From: Capnocytophaga granulosa ATCC 51502
GTDB lineage: Bacteria; Bacteroidota; Bacteroidia; Flavobacteriales; Flavobacteriaceae
NCBI RefSeq assembly: GCF_000411115.1
Contig: NZ_KE150256.1
Coordinates: forward strand, 194,540 to 258,539
Reading direction: 5' to 3'
DNA: 64,000 nucleotides
Shown in pieces: positions 35,047 to 44,717 of the stretch (positions are counted from its first letter, which is position 1; every line of letters starts with the position of its first letter). Position numbers and translations under genes: made by a program. The notes under the pieces are model-generated. The model did no database searches. It was not told where the DNA came from and saw only the letters and a list, made by a program, of their open reading frames with translations.

Positions 35047-36984
35047 ATGAAGTCTGTTCGCATCAACGAATATTTGGTATTTTTATATCGCATTTTCCTC
35101 ATTTATTTCTTCTATGCGATAGCTCGTGGCTTATTTATCTATTTCAATCACGATGTCATGAGTGATTATCGTGGCTTTGACCTATTTTATTATGGCTTAG
35201 CTTTTGATAATTGCGCTATTATGTATGTGAATTTGCTCTTTATACTACTGAGTTTGCTCCCGCTGTGGTACAATAAGCATCCTAAGTTTCAAAAGATAGT
35301 CTTTTGGGTATATTTTATACCAAATATCATTGCTTATGCCACCAATTTTATTGATATGGCATACTACCCCTTTAGCAAATCACGACTTACTACCGCTTCT
35401 TTTGCTGTGATAGAACACGAAAAGAATATAGCTAAGCTGATTGTTCCTTTCTTAGGCGATTATTGGTATTTATTCCTTTGGTTTTTCTTCCTAATAGGCC
35501 TTTGGATCTTCTTGTATAAGCGTGTAAAGGTGCAGCCAGCACCTATTACAAGCAAGAAAATCTACTACAGCAGCTCCGTCCTCTGCTTCTTAGGCTTTGG
35601 CACCCTTATTATGATGGCTATTCGAGGAGGAGGATTCACTACCGATACGCGCCCTATCAATATGCTCGATGCTAGCCGACATGTCAATATCTCTGCCCAA
35701 GCCGATGCTATTCTCAACACGCCTTTCTGCCTTATCCGCAGCTTAGGAAAGAACAAGGGATTCAAGGAATACCACTTTGTAACCGAGGATTATATCAACG
35801 AAGCCCTTAAACCAATCAAGCAATACACTCGTGAGGTTAAGCAAAAGCCCAATATAGTGCTCTTTATCTTAGAGAGTTTCGGTAAGGAGTATTGGGGTTG
35901 TATGAATACCAAGGGGGATATCCCCAATTTCAAGTCCTACACTCCTTTCTTGGATTCGCTCTCCCAGCATTCCTTTGTTTTGGACAATGCCTATTGTACA
36001 GGGCGCCAGTCTATTCATGGCATGTCCTCCATGCTTGCTGGTATTCCTTCCTTTCAGGTAGCTTATACCTCTTCCCCTTATGTGAAACAGCCTACTCAGT
36101 CTTTGGTTTCCATTGCCAAGGAGATGGGCTATGATACCTCTTTCTTCCACTCGGCTCCCAATGGCTCTATGGGATTCTTAGGTTTTTCCAATATCTTGGG
36201 CTTTGATCATTATTATGGAAAGACAGAGTATAACAACGATGCCGATGACGACGGCCGCTGGGGTATCTGGGACGAACCTTTCTTCCAGTATATGTGTCGC
36301 ACTTTATCGGAGAAAAAACAGCCTTTCTTAGGCAATATCTTTACACTCTCCTCTCATCATCCTTTCCAGATTCCCAAGCAATACGAGGGAAAATTTGACA
36401 AAGGTACCTTGGAGATTCACCAGTGTATTGGCTATACAGATTATTCGCTCAAGCAGTTTTTTGCTTGTGCCAAGAAGCAACCTTGGTTTGAGAATACGAT
36501 CTTTGTTTTTGTCAATGACCACCCCAACCAGACCTATTACGAGCGTTACAAACAGGCGATTACCAATATGGGAGCAGCCATTATGTTCTATAGTCCTAAT
36601 CCTGACTTGGTGCCTACCAAGCGTTATAGTGAGATTAGCCAGCAGATAGATATCTACCCCTCTTTAGTGGATCTGATGGGCTATCAGAAGCCTTTCCGCT
36701 CATGGGGACGTAGTGTCTTTGCCGACAAGCCCGATGAGACCCCCCGTGCCTTTATCTCCAACGCTCTGATGTACCAAATGAAGCAAGGCAACTACATCTA
36801 TATCCTTGACGAAAATGGCCAAGTCAATGGGATTTATAAGAAAGAAGATGAGGCGCTCAAGCACAACCTATCGGGCAAAGAGGATAATGCCGAAATACAA
36901 AAGGGCATAAAAGACCTACAAGCCTTCGTACAGGATTATATGGATAGGGTGATACATCACAAATTGGACCCTAACAAAAATTGA
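35047..36984 (+). CDS. LTA-synthase-like AlkP-superfamily membrane phosphotransferase
   Basis: 645 residues. Five N-terminal membrane helices (about 10-35, 60-80, 88-108, 140-165, 180-200) and an extracytoplasmic sulfatase/alkaline-phosphatase domain from about 265: PNIVLFILESFGKEYWG (metal Glu), the nucleophile region YCTGRQSIHGM, SHHPFQIP, and VNDHPNQTYYE. The architecture of LtaS/MdoB-type enzymes that move phosphoglycerol or phosphoethanolamine headgroups onto envelope glycans or lipids. As Bacteroidota lack teichoic acids, a headgroup transfer to another acceptor is likely. The gene stands alone between terminator and fur. Confidence 0.88.
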   Translation: MKSVRINEYLVFLYRIFLIYFFYAIARGLFIYFNHDVMSDYRGFDLFYYGLAFDNCAIMYVNLLFILLSLLPLWYNKHPKFQKIVFWVYFIPNIIAYATNFIDMAYYPFSKSRLTTASFAVIEHEKNIAKLIVPFLGDYWYLFLWFFFLIGLWIFLYKRVKVQPAPITSKKIYYSSSVLCFLGFGTLIMMAIRGGGFTTDTRPINMLDASRHVNISAQADAILNTPFCLIRSLGKNKGFKEYHFVTEDYINEALKPIKQYTREVKQKPNIVLFILESFGKEYWGCMNTKGDIPNFKSYTPFLDSLSQHSFVLDNAYCTGRQSIHGMSSMLAGIPSFQVAYTSSPYVKQPTQSLVSIAKEMGYDTSFFHSAPNGSMGFLGFSNILGFDHYYGKTEYNNDADDDGRWGIWDEPFFQYMCRTLSEKKQPFLGNIFTLSSHHPFQIPKQYEGKFDKGTLEIHQCIGYTDYSLKQFFACAKKQPWFENTIFVFVNDHPNQTYYERYKQAITNMGAAIMFYSPNPDLVPTKRYSEISQQIDIYPSLVDLMGYQKPFRSWGRSVFADKPDETPRAFISNALMYQMKQGNYIYILDENGQVNGIYKKEDEALKHNLSGKEDNAEIQKGIKDLQAFVQDYMDRVIHHKLDPNKN

Positions 36985-37032
36985 TAATCAACGCTTTAGA
37001 AAATAAAAAGTATTTATTTGTTCTTATCTAAT

Positions 37033-37048
37033 TATTTTTGTAAATTTG
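37033..37048 (+). promoter_or_regulatory. Two adjacent -7 boxes ahead of fur
   Basis: TATTTTTG (37033-37040) is followed directly by TAAATTTG (37041-37048); both match TAnnTTTG. The second ends 20 nt before ATG 37069, the first 28 nt. Either or both may be used. Confidence 0.5.
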
Positions 37049-37068
37049 TCGCCTAATAAGTATTTTAT

Positions 37069-37530
37069 ATGGGAACCAGTGCAGAAAATCAAGAAATTGT
37101 TAAAAAAGTTTTTACCAAATATTTAGAGGAACATGCCCATCGCAAAACACCTGAGCGCTATGCCGTTTTGCAGGAGATTTACGACAGCAACGAACACTTT
37201 GATATAGAGTCTCTTTATATCAAAATGAAAAACAAAAACTATAGAGTAAGTCGTGCCACCCTCTACAACACCATAGAAATCCTCTTGGATTGTGGACTGG
37301 TACGTCGCCACCAATTTGGGCAAAACCAAGCCCACTACGAGAAGTCTTATTTCGACCGCCAGCACGACCATGTAATCCTTACCGATACAGGAGAAGTAGT
37401 GGAGTTCTGTGACCCTCGTATCCAAGCTATTAAGCAGACCATAGAGGAGGTTTTTGACATCACCATTGACAACCATTCCCTCTATTTCTATGGTCGTCGC
37501 AATAAAAAAGAAAATACTAACGAAGCTTAA
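37069..37530 (+). CDS. Fur-family transcriptional regulator
   Basis: 153 residues. Winged-helix N-terminus ([42 protein letters not shown]) and a C-terminal dimerisation domain with metal-site residues [15 protein letters not shown] and [10 protein letters not shown]. The structural CxxC pairs of many Fur proteins are absent; only single Cys residues are present. Could be an iron regulator (Fur) or peroxide regulator (PerR); sequence does not decide. It is 12 nt from purA and may be co-transcribed. Confidence 0.92.
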   Translation: MGTSAENQEIVKKVFTKYLEEHAHRKTPERYAVLQEIYDSNEHFDIESLYIKMKNKNYRVSRATLYNTIEILLDCGLVRRHQFGQNQAHYEKSYFDRQHDHVILTDTGEVVEFCDPRIQAIKQTIEEVFDITIDNHSLYFYGRRNKKENTNEA

Positions 37531-37542
37531 AACCAATTTATA

Positions 37543-38814
37543 ATGGCAGTAGATTTACTACTCGGTCTCCAATGGGGAGACGAGGGAAAAGGAAAAATTG
37601 TAGATGTCCTTACGCCCAAATATGATATTATCGCACGTTTCCAAGGAGGTCCTAATGCGGGACATACCCTTGAGTTCGAAGGTATTAAGCATGTTTTGCA
37701 CACTATCCCCTCTGGCATTTTCCGCCCCAATGTGGTCAATGTCATCGGCAATGGGGTCGTGATTGACCCTATCATCTTGAAAAAGGAAATCGACGCACTT
37801 GCTCCCTTTGGTATCAACATAAAAGAGCGCTTGCTTATCTCTCGCAAGGCGCACCTGATTCTCCCTACCCACCGCCTGCTTGATCAGGCTTCCGAACTCT
37901 CCAAGGGAAAAGCTAAAATCGGCTCTACCCTGAAGGGGATTGGCCCTTGTTATATGGATAAAACAGGACGTAATGGCTTGAGAATCGGGGATATAGAGAA
38001 CAAAGACTTCCTTTCGCTCTACCGTAACCTAACCGACAAACACCTCTCCATGATTGGTTTCTATGGGGTTACACTTGAGTATGACCTTCCTGCGCTCGAA
38101 AAAGAGTTCTTTGAGGCTATTGACCTTATCAAGTCTCTTACTTTTATTGATAGTGAGGACTTTTTCTACCATGCTCAAAAGCAAGGCAAAAAGATCTTAG
38201 CCGAGGGGGCACAAGGCTCTATGCTGGATATAGATTTTGGTACTTATCCCTTTGTTACCTCTTCCAATACTACTGCCTCTGGGGCTTGTACTGGGCTGGG
38301 TATTGCTCCGAACCAGATTAAGAATGTAATGGGTATCTTCAAGGCTTATACTACCCGTGTAGGTAGCGGCTCTTTCCCTACCGAACTCTTTGACGAAGTA
38401 GGTGAGAAAATCGGTCAGATAGGGCGCGAAGTAGGTGCTACCACTGGTCGCAAGCGCCGTTGTGGTTGGTTGGACTTAGTGGCGCTTCGCTATGCTATTC
38501 ATCTAAGTGGTGTTACCCAACTGATGATGATGAAGGCCGATGTCCTCAGTGGTTTTGAGACCTTAAAAGTATGTACAGCCTATCGCTACAAGGGTGAGGT
38601 GATTCAGCACTTCCCTTATGGCACTGAAACCGAAGAAATCACTCCCATCTATACCGAACTAAAGGGCTGGAATACCGACCTTTCAACACTTAAGAACTCC
38701 CATGACCTCCCTAAAGAACTCTTGGACTATATCCGCTTTATCGAGAAGGAAGTGGAGGTTCCTATTACCCTAGTATCGGTAGGGGCTGACCGTACACAAA
38801 CCATTGTTTTCTAA
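37543..38814 (+). CDS. purA: Adenylosuccinate synthetase
   Basis: 423 residues, normal length. GTP loop GDEGKGKIVD near residue 11, GGPNAGHTLEF, KGIGPCYMDK, the IMP-binding EGAQGSMLDIDFGTYPFVTSS, and TTGRKRRCGWLD. It forms adenylosuccinate from IMP, aspartate and GTP in AMP synthesis. Linked to fur by 12 nt and to the DUF4270 gene by 15 nt. Confidence 0.96.
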   Translation: MAVDLLLGLQWGDEGKGKIVDVLTPKYDIIARFQGGPNAGHTLEFEGIKHVLHTIPSGIFRPNVVNVIGNGVVIDPIILKKEIDALAPFGINIKERLLISRKAHLILPTHRLLDQASELSKGKAKIGSTLKGIGPCYMDKTGRNGLRIGDIENKDFLSLYRNLTDKHLSMIGFYGVTLEYDLPALEKEFFEAIDLIKSLTFIDSEDFFYHAQKQGKKILAEGAQGSMLDIDFGTYPFVTSSNTTASGACTGLGIAPNQIKNVMGIFKAYTTRVGSGSFPTELFDEVGEKIGQIGREVGATTGRKRRCGWLDLVALRYAIHLSGVTQLMMMKADVLSGFETLKVCTAYRYKGEVIQHFPYGTETEEITPIYTELKGWNTDLSTLKNSHDLPKELLDYIRFIEKEVEVPITLVSVGADRTQTIVF

Positions 38815-38829
38815 ATCAACCCGCTGAGA

Positions 38830-40398
38830 ATGAAGCATATATACCTATCTTTCCTATCCCTTACCGCTCTTGTGCTGACTACTTCCTGCAATACTGATGG
38901 GGAGATCCGCCAAGTAGAGGGGAACATATTGGGAACACCGCTCTTTACACCTAAAAAGGACTCTATTGCACTGGAGTTCAACAATATAAAAGTTAGTGCT
39001 ATACAGACCAATAGCCAAAACAACCCGATCCTTGGCCAGCTTACCCAGGGAAGTCTCGGTACGACCAATGTGGCCTTGGTAACCCAAGCCTTACTCTCTA
39101 GTGCCAACCCTACCTTTGGGGAGAAAACCCAAGAGCAAGAGGCCTCTTCCTACAATGAGAATGAGACCGTGGAAAAGGTGTACCTCTATTTGCCTTTCTT
39201 TTCTACTGAGAAGAATATACAAGACCCCTCCGATGCTAAAAAGACTATCAAAACTTATACCCTAGACTCTATCTATGGGGGAAAAGAGGCGTCTTTTACC
39301 ATGAAGGTCGAACAACTCAACCATCACCTAAGGGATATCAATAGCCAACTGGAATCACAGGTATATTACTCTAACGAAGTATTCCCTACTGCCGCAACCT
39401 TGGCCGAGGTCACCGTAGCGGGAGCCAGCAACAATCCTATTGTACGCTATCAGTTTGACGACCCTACTACCCAGACCAATGAGGCAACTAAGGAGAAAGA
39501 CCGCCTTGCTCCTGGTTATCGTATAGAACTCTCCCCTACCCTCTTCCAAAGTCTGCTCTTGGACAAGGAAGGTGATAGCTCGCTTAGTAGTAACGACAGC
39601 TTCCGCCAAGCTCTCAATGGCTTGGTGATTTCTACGGCCAACTTCTCCTCTGGACTATTGGCACTTATCAATCTGAAAAATGCTAAGATTGAGGTAGTGT
39701 ATAACTATCAGTTCCAAAAGGACAACAACACTTATACCAAGAAGAAGTCCTACGAACTCTCCTTAGGCGGTATCAGTTTTAACCAATACACCATTTCCGA
39801 TAATATGGTTTCTCCCTCTCAAGATGCTATCTACCTCAAGGGCGGACAGGGCTATGTAGCCGAACTGACCATACCTGAGAGCAACCCTGTTTTCCAGATG
39901 CTTAAGGCTAAAAAACCGATCATCAATCAGGCTGATTTGTACTTATATGTGGATAAAACTAAGGTAGATCTCACCCAACAACCTCCCTATGTACTCATAT
40001 ACAATGCTACCAAAGGCCTGCCTCTATATGACTATAGTGCTGAGATTTCTGGCAATACCTCCAGCAACGATATTGTCTCTATTGGGCGCCTGACGAAAGA
40101 TAATAAGGGAGATTATTACTATCATTTTTACCTAACCGACCACCTTACAAGCCTTGTAAAGAATGGTTCTGACAATGTGAAGATAGGTTTGGCCGTCTCC
40201 ACTCACCTCTCCCAAGACACTAAGAGTACCATTTCGGCTATGAGAAGTATCTCTTATAAGAATAGTGCTAATGAGGTTAAGAAAACCGTCTTAGGAAATG
40301 CTGAAAACACGCTCTATACAGTAGTTTATGGCAATGGCAGCCAAGTTCCTGAAGGTAAAAAACTAAAACTTATGGTATATTACACTCTTACAGAGTAA
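38830..40398 (+). CDS. DUF4270 lipoprotein
   Basis: 522 residues. Lipoprotein signal with lipobox LTTSC (Cys about 20). The body shows the DUF4270 pattern: an N-terminal strand region (ALEFNNIKVSAIQT), an EKVYLYLPFFS segment, RLAPGYRIELSPTLFQSLL, and LNGLVISTANFSSGLLALINL. Members are surface lipoproteins of Bacteroidota without known function. A short gap after purA suggests shared transcription; the convergent deacetylase gene begins 4 nt beyond the stop. Confidence 0.85.
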   Translation: MKHIYLSFLSLTALVLTTSCNTDGEIRQVEGNILGTPLFTPKKDSIALEFNNIKVSAIQTNSQNNPILGQLTQGSLGTTNVALVTQALLSSANPTFGEKTQEQEASSYNENETVEKVYLYLPFFSTEKNIQDPSDAKKTIKTYTLDSIYGGKEASFTMKVEQLNHHLRDINSQLESQVYYSNEVFPTAATLAEVTVAGASNNPIVRYQFDDPTTQTNEATKEKDRLAPGYRIELSPTLFQSLLLDKEGDSSLSSNDSFRQALNGLVISTANFSSGLLALINLKNAKIEVVYNYQFQKDNNTYTKKKSYELSLGGISFNQYTISDNMVSPSQDAIYLKGGQGYVAELTIPESNPVFQMLKAKKPIINQADLYLYVDKTKVDLTQQPPYVLIYNATKGLPLYDYSAEISGNTSSNDIVSIGRLTKDNKGDYYYHFYLTDHLTSLVKNGSDNVKIGLAVSTHLSQDTKSTISAMRSISYKNSANEVKKTVLGNAENTLYTVVYGNGSQVPEGKKLKLMVYYTLTE

Positions 40399-40401
40399 CA
40401 A

Positions 40402-41133
40402 TTACAAATCCAAAACCACCTGATAATCATTTGCTTTGAGATATTTCAAAAGCTGCTCCAATACATGGAGGGTACGCTCAGAAGTATCGTGCATGAGAAT
40501 GATATTCCCTTGGGTTAACTTAGAGACAACTCGGCTGTGGAGCCGAGTTTCGTCTTTTATAACCGTATCCAGTGAACGTATATCCCATCCTATGACCCTC
40601 TTTCCTGTACGCCTCGCAGCGCTGGCTATATGTGGATTGGTAACCCCATAAGGAGGACGGAAATAAGGGGTTACTATCCCCAATTGTGCTAAAAGAGCAT
40701 CGGTTTGTTGTATCTCTTGGGTCATAGCAGCCGTGGAGGCAAAGCAGTTTTTGGGGGTATGGCTATAGGTATGATTGCCTATCAGGTGTCCCTCCTCCTT
40801 AATTCGCTGGACTATCTGTGGGTATTGCGCTATTTGTCGGCCTATACAGAAGAAAATAGCCTTAACCTCATATCGGTTGAGTAAGTCCAAAAATAGCGGC
40901 GTTAGCTCCGTAGGCCCATCGTCAAAGGTAAGTACCACCTGCCGCTTTTGCTTATTTTTCAAACGACAAAGAGTAGGCACAAAATAGCCTAAACGGATAT
41001 CAAACACCCCCCAAGAGAGCAACCCCACAAAGAGTAACCCCAAGGCAAGGTAATACCCCCAGCCCCATGTATAGCAAGAGCCTACTCCAATCCCAAGGGC
41101 TAAGAGTAGGCAGTTATAGTAATGCTTGGTCAT
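40402..41133 (-). CDS. Polysaccharide deacetylase (NodB domain)
   Basis: 243 residues with two N-terminal hydrophobic segments (about 8-45) that anchor it in the membrane, then one NodB domain: TFDDGPTELT (catalytic Asp and metal Asp), GNHTYSHTPKN (metal His pair), FRPPYGVTNP, and a late ILMHDTSE (His). All five NodB motifs appear intact, so an N- or O-deacetylation of a cell-surface glycan or peptidoglycan is expected. Stop is 4 nt from the convergent DUF4270 gene, start 2 nt after the reductase stop. Confidence 0.9.
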   Translation of the reverse strand: MTKHYYNCLLLALGIGVGSCYTWGWGYYLALGLLFVGLLSWGVFDIRLGYFVPTLCRLKNKQKRQVVLTFDDGPTELTPLFLDLLNRYEVKAIFFCIGRQIAQYPQIVQRIKEEGHLIGNHTYSHTPKNCFASTAAMTQEIQQTDALLAQLGIVTPYFRPPYGVTNPHIASAARRTGKRVIGWDIRSLDTVIKDETRLHSRVVSKLTQGNIILMHDTSERTLHVLEQLLKYLKANDYQVVLDL

Positions 41134-41134
41134 T

Positions 41135-43300
41135 TTAGTAACAATCAGCTAATAGTTGTCCGTTGGCCTTGTAATAATCCGCTGAGAAGGGCGTGAGTTC
41201 TCCCAGCCATGTGGTAACGTCCTTATACATATCCAAAGAACCACAGATCATCACCACCCCATCACTGGTTAGTACCTCTGTAAGTAGTGTGGCATCTCTC
41301 TTAAGCAAGTCGGTTACATAGCCTCCATCGGTCTCCCGTGAGTAGATCAGAGAGAACTGCTTGATCTTTCCTTTCTGTTGTTGTGCTTCAAAGAAGCGAC
41401 GATACTCGGCAGCCGTAGCATCATTATGTCTTAGTCCCAGATATACATAGACTTCCGTTTGCTTGTTTTGGTCGGCCATACCCAAGAAAGGTGCTACCCC
41501 TGTTCCGTTGGCTACAAGCACTACCTTTTTGGCTTTCTTAGGAAAATGGAAAGATGGGTTAGGGACGATTCGCGCTAAGAAAGTCTCCCCCTTCTTGAGC
41601 TGGTAGAGATAGCCTGAGCCTAATCCGTGTACATGTCGCTTAACGGTTAGTTGCAACTTGCCCCCTACTTTCCCTATAGAATAAAGGCGTTCTTGCTTGC
41701 CATCGGGATAGATAGCTAAGAGGTCTCCAGAGGTAAAACGTCGCTTTGTCTGTAGTACCAAGGAGAATGTCTCCTCAGGAGCTGTTTCCTTAGCCGCTTC
41801 CACTACTTTTATCTTTGTCAGTGCAGCTCTTTCTCCCTCATAGTAGGACGGAGTAGTCTCCAAGGCAAGTTCACTCAGCCCATTCCATGCGGCTACCCAT
41901 GCTACAAACTCCGCCGAGGATTGATCATTGACCGTATGCACAGGTAGCAGAGAAGTCGCCCAAGAGGTTTCTTTGAGTGCTTCCTCTATAGCAAAAGCAA
42001 AAGCACAATAATCAGGATAGAGCTTAGAGCCAAATCCTACTATACTACAAGACAAAGCTCCTTGTGGAGTTGTACGCAATAGAGATAGGAACTGATCGGC
42101 ATTGCTCGGAGGATTCCCTACCCCATAGGTTGAGGTAAATATAAGCAAATGACTGCCCTTAGGATAGGTTTGGTAACTATTGAGTGGTGCCAAGTAGGCT
42201 TTCTTTCCCAAGGCTTGTAGTTGGACTAAGACCTTTTGAGCTACCGAAAGGGTATTGCCGCCTTCTGAACCGTAGAGTAGGATATATTCCGCCTCGGCGG
42301 GAGTGCAGGTGTTGCGTACCTTTACCGACTTGCGGGAGAAGGTTATGACAAAACCTGTATAGATGAAAAAGAGCATCCCCACACAAGCAACAACCAAAAT
42401 AGCTGCCCACCATACGCTGGTACGTCCTGTATGTAAGTCCTTACAAAAGCGGGCAAAAACCTGAGTTTTAGGATAGACCACCTCGCTCAGCACATGACCT
42501 GTAAACTGGCTTACCACTAGTTCTCTATCCTTGAGCTTTACCAAATAGGCATCCTCATAAGTGGTGTCAAAAGGGAACTCTACACTCACCACCTTGTCCA
42601 AGGTGATTTGGTTAAGTACGGCTATTTGCTGTACCTCCATAGGGTCTTCCCCATCGTAGGATTCTTCTACAGAGTAATCTACCTCGTATTTTTCCTTTGG
42701 TTTCTCGCCCAAAAAGCGGTTATATACCAGATAAGTACCAGTAAGACCTAAGATAAGCAGTGGAATAAGTAGCCACTTACCCAAAACAGTATGATAATAG
42801 CGAGAGAAACCGTCCTTTATCGTCTTCTTAAAGAAGTTTCTCGCTCCGTTTTGTTTTTTAAAGATTAGCATAAGCCCTGAAAGCACACTAAAGACCAAGC
42901 AAAGTGCAATAAAGCCCATAATGATGCGACCCACATTCTTTAGCTCCAAAGAGCGATGTAGGGAAATCATGAATTTGACAAAAGCCGAGCGCTCCTCTAC
43001 CTTACCCAAGACCTTGCCTGTGAGTGGGTCTATATGGGCATTAACTTCTTTCCCTTCCTTGTCTGTTGCCTTGATTACGGCAAAGCCACGCGGGTCTATG
43101 GTAAGGGAATTAACTTCCTGATAAGCCTCCTTGACTCCAGCTATGGATTGAGCTAAAGTAATTTGGTCAAGATGTTCCGCCCTATAGGAGGGATATTGTC
43201 TGTCTATATTATTTAGGCCTATAATAGCCCCTGTTACCGCGGCCAAGGCAAAGAATAAAGAGGCTATAATAGCCAGAGTTAAATGGATATAACGCATCAT
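41135..43300 (-). CDS. PepSY/flavodoxin/FNR-type membrane flavoreductase
   Basis: 721 residues from ATG 43300 (MMRYIHLTLAIIASLFF); the open frame extends upstream only through a GAATAATGAATAAT array, so that part is not coded. N-terminal PepSY-TM region with about four membrane helices, then a flavodoxin domain (LLYGSEGGNTLSVAQKV, IFTSTYGVGNPPSNAD) and a ferredoxin-NADP reductase-like domain (FAD segment FTSGDLLAIYP, NAD segment VLVANGTGVAPFLG, VVMICGSLDMYKDV). One chain can pass electrons from NAD(P)H through FAD and FMN to the membrane; in Bacteroidota such fusions are thought to reduce ferric siderophores or sulfur compounds. Confidence 0.87.
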   Translation of the reverse strand: MMRYIHLTLAIIASLFFALAAVTGAIIGLNNIDRQYPSYRAEHLDQITLAQSIAGVKEAYQEVNSLTIDPRGFAVIKATDKEGKEVNAHIDPLTGKVLGKVEERSAFVKFMISLHRSLELKNVGRIIMGFIALCLVFSVLSGLMLIFKKQNGARNFFKKTIKDGFSRYYHTVLGKWLLIPLLILGLTGTYLVYNRFLGEKPKEKYEVDYSVEESYDGEDPMEVQQIAVLNQITLDKVVSVEFPFDTTYEDAYLVKLKDRELVVSQFTGHVLSEVVYPKTQVFARFCKDLHTGRTSVWWAAILVVACVGMLFFIYTGFVITFSRKSVKVRNTCTPAEAEYILLYGSEGGNTLSVAQKVLVQLQALGKKAYLAPLNSYQTYPKGSHLLIFTSTYGVGNPPSNADQFLSLLRTTPQGALSCSIVGFGSKLYPDYCAFAFAIEEALKETSWATSLLPVHTVNDQSSAEFVAWVAAWNGLSELALETTPSYYEGERAALTKIKVVEAAKETAPEETFSLVLQTKRRFTSGDLLAIYPDGKQERLYSIGKVGGKLQLTVKRHVHGLGSGYLYQLKKGETFLARIVPNPSFHFPKKAKKVVLVANGTGVAPFLGMADQNKQTEVYVYLGLRHNDATAAEYRRFFEAQQQKGKIKQFSLIYSRETDGGYVTDLLKRDATLLTEVLTSDGVVMICGSLDMYKDVTTWLGELTPFSADYYKANGQLLADCY

Positions 43301-43394
43301 TTCAGTGAATAATGAATAATGAATAATGAATAATGAATAACGAAAAATGAATAGTGAACGCATGAAGAGTTTTTTTTCACTTTTCACTCTTCAC

Positions 43395-44717
43395 TTATAT
43401 CATTCCCCTTGCTTTAAGCTCCAGATATTTATTGATACTCTGTAGCGTGAGTTGCTGGGGAGGGGTCAGTAGGCACTGAATTCCGTGGCGGGTCAGTTCC
43501 TGAACAATAAGCCGTTTCTCAAAGGAAAATTTCTCGGCGATAACCTTGTCATACACCTCTTGGATATGCTCGGAAGGCTTATGCAGGAGGTGTTCCAGTT
43601 CTGTATTTTGGAAAAATATCACCACCAAAAGGTGCTTTTTGGCTATGGCCTTTAGAAAGGGCAATTGCCGATATAGGCTATTAGGAGTCTCAAAATTGGT
43701 ATAGAGCATCAGCAAACTGCGTTGCTTAATGGTAGTATTGATATCCGAATAGAGCCTACCGAAATCCGTCTCCTTGAAATCTGTCTCTATACGATAGAGC
43801 TTTTCCATGATACGCTGCATTTGGTCGGATTTTCGATCGGCCACTACCCTATCCTCTACCTTGTGGGAGAAGGTGAAAATTCCTGCCTTATCCTGCTTTT
43901 TGAGAATGATATTGGTCAGTGCCAAGGAGGTATTAATCGCATAATCCAAGAGCGAAAGCCCTTCAAAGGGCATATACATACTGCGTCCCTTGTCTATAAG
44001 GGTATATACATGTTGCGCCTTCTCATCTTGGTACTGATTGACCATCAGCTGTGCGCGCTTGGAGGAGGCTTTCCAGTTGATTGTTCGCATATCATCACCC
44101 TGTACATAGTCACGTATATGCTCGAACTCCATGGTGTGGCCTATCTTGCGTATCTTCTTGATTCCATAGTCAAAAAGGCGTTGGGAGAATGCAATCAGCT
44201 CAAACTTCTTCATCTGGATAAAGGACGGATAAGTGGCCACCATAGCATGCTCACAGGAGACATAGCGCTTTATAAACAGCCGTAAAGGAGTATAGACAAA
44301 GGCATTGAGCTTCCCAAAACTATACTCCCCTCGCTCGGTAGGGCGCAGGTAGTACTGGAATACCTGCTCTTGCCCTCCCCTGAAGTAGAGGGTGTATTCG
44401 AAATCTCGCTTTTGGAACTGAAAGGGAATCTCATCCACCAGTTGCATATACATAGGAAAGGGATAGAGACTCTTGATATGTACCTCTATAAGGTTCTCAT
44501 CGCTATTGGAGAGCCTCTCTGGCAATACCCGCTGGGCTTCAATCCCTTTTTTAGTGGTGAAAACCAGAAGAAAATCCAAAAAACACACCAAAGCAAATAC
44601 ATACAGAGCCCCCTGCGCTATGGGAGTGAGACCCACCCAAAAGAAAGAGAGGGTATAGAGTCCCATAAGGCAGAGCAACCAGATGAAAAAGCCTGTATGT
44701 AAGTATATTTTTCTCAT
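43395..44717 (-). CDS. DUF58 (vWA-like) protein
   Basis: 440 residues. Two N-terminal membrane helices (about 8-30 and 35-52), a beta-rich domain, then the DUF58 core: RKIGHTMEFEHIRDYVQGDDMRTINWKASSKRAQLMVNQY, a vWA-type YTLIDKGRSMYMPFEG metal-binding-like segment and C-terminal helices. DUF58 proteins are encoded beside MoxR ATPases, whose stop overlaps this start by 4 nt here. They are thought to be clients or partners of the AAA+ chaperone in envelope protein maturation. Confidence 0.9.
   Translation of the reverse strand: MRKIYLHTGFFIWLLCLMGLYTLSFFWVGLTPIAQGALYVFALVCFLDFLLVFTTKKGIEAQRVLPERLSNSDENLIEVHIKSLYPFPMYMQLVDEIPFQFQKRDFEYTLYFRGGQEQVFQYYLRPTERGEYSFGKLNAFVYTPLRLFIKRYVSCEHAMVATYPSFIQMKKFELIAFSQRLFDYGIKKIRKIGHTMEFEHIRDYVQGDDMRTINWKASSKRAQLMVNQYQDEKAQHVYTLIDKGRSMYMPFEGLSLLDYAINTSLALTNIILKKQDKAGIFTFSHKVEDRVVADRKSDQMQRIMEKLYRIETDFKETDFGRLYSDINTTIKQRSLLMLYTNFETPNSLYRQLPFLKAIAKKHLLVVIFFQNTELEHLLHKPSEHIQEVYDKVIAEKFSFEKRLIVQELTRHGIQCLLTPPQQLTLQSINKYLELKARGMI

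Noticed and set aside
41135..43387. Longer start of the PepSY reductase at 43387
   Set aside because: The extra 29 codons read a GAATAATGAATAAT array; the real signal region begins at MMRYIHLT.
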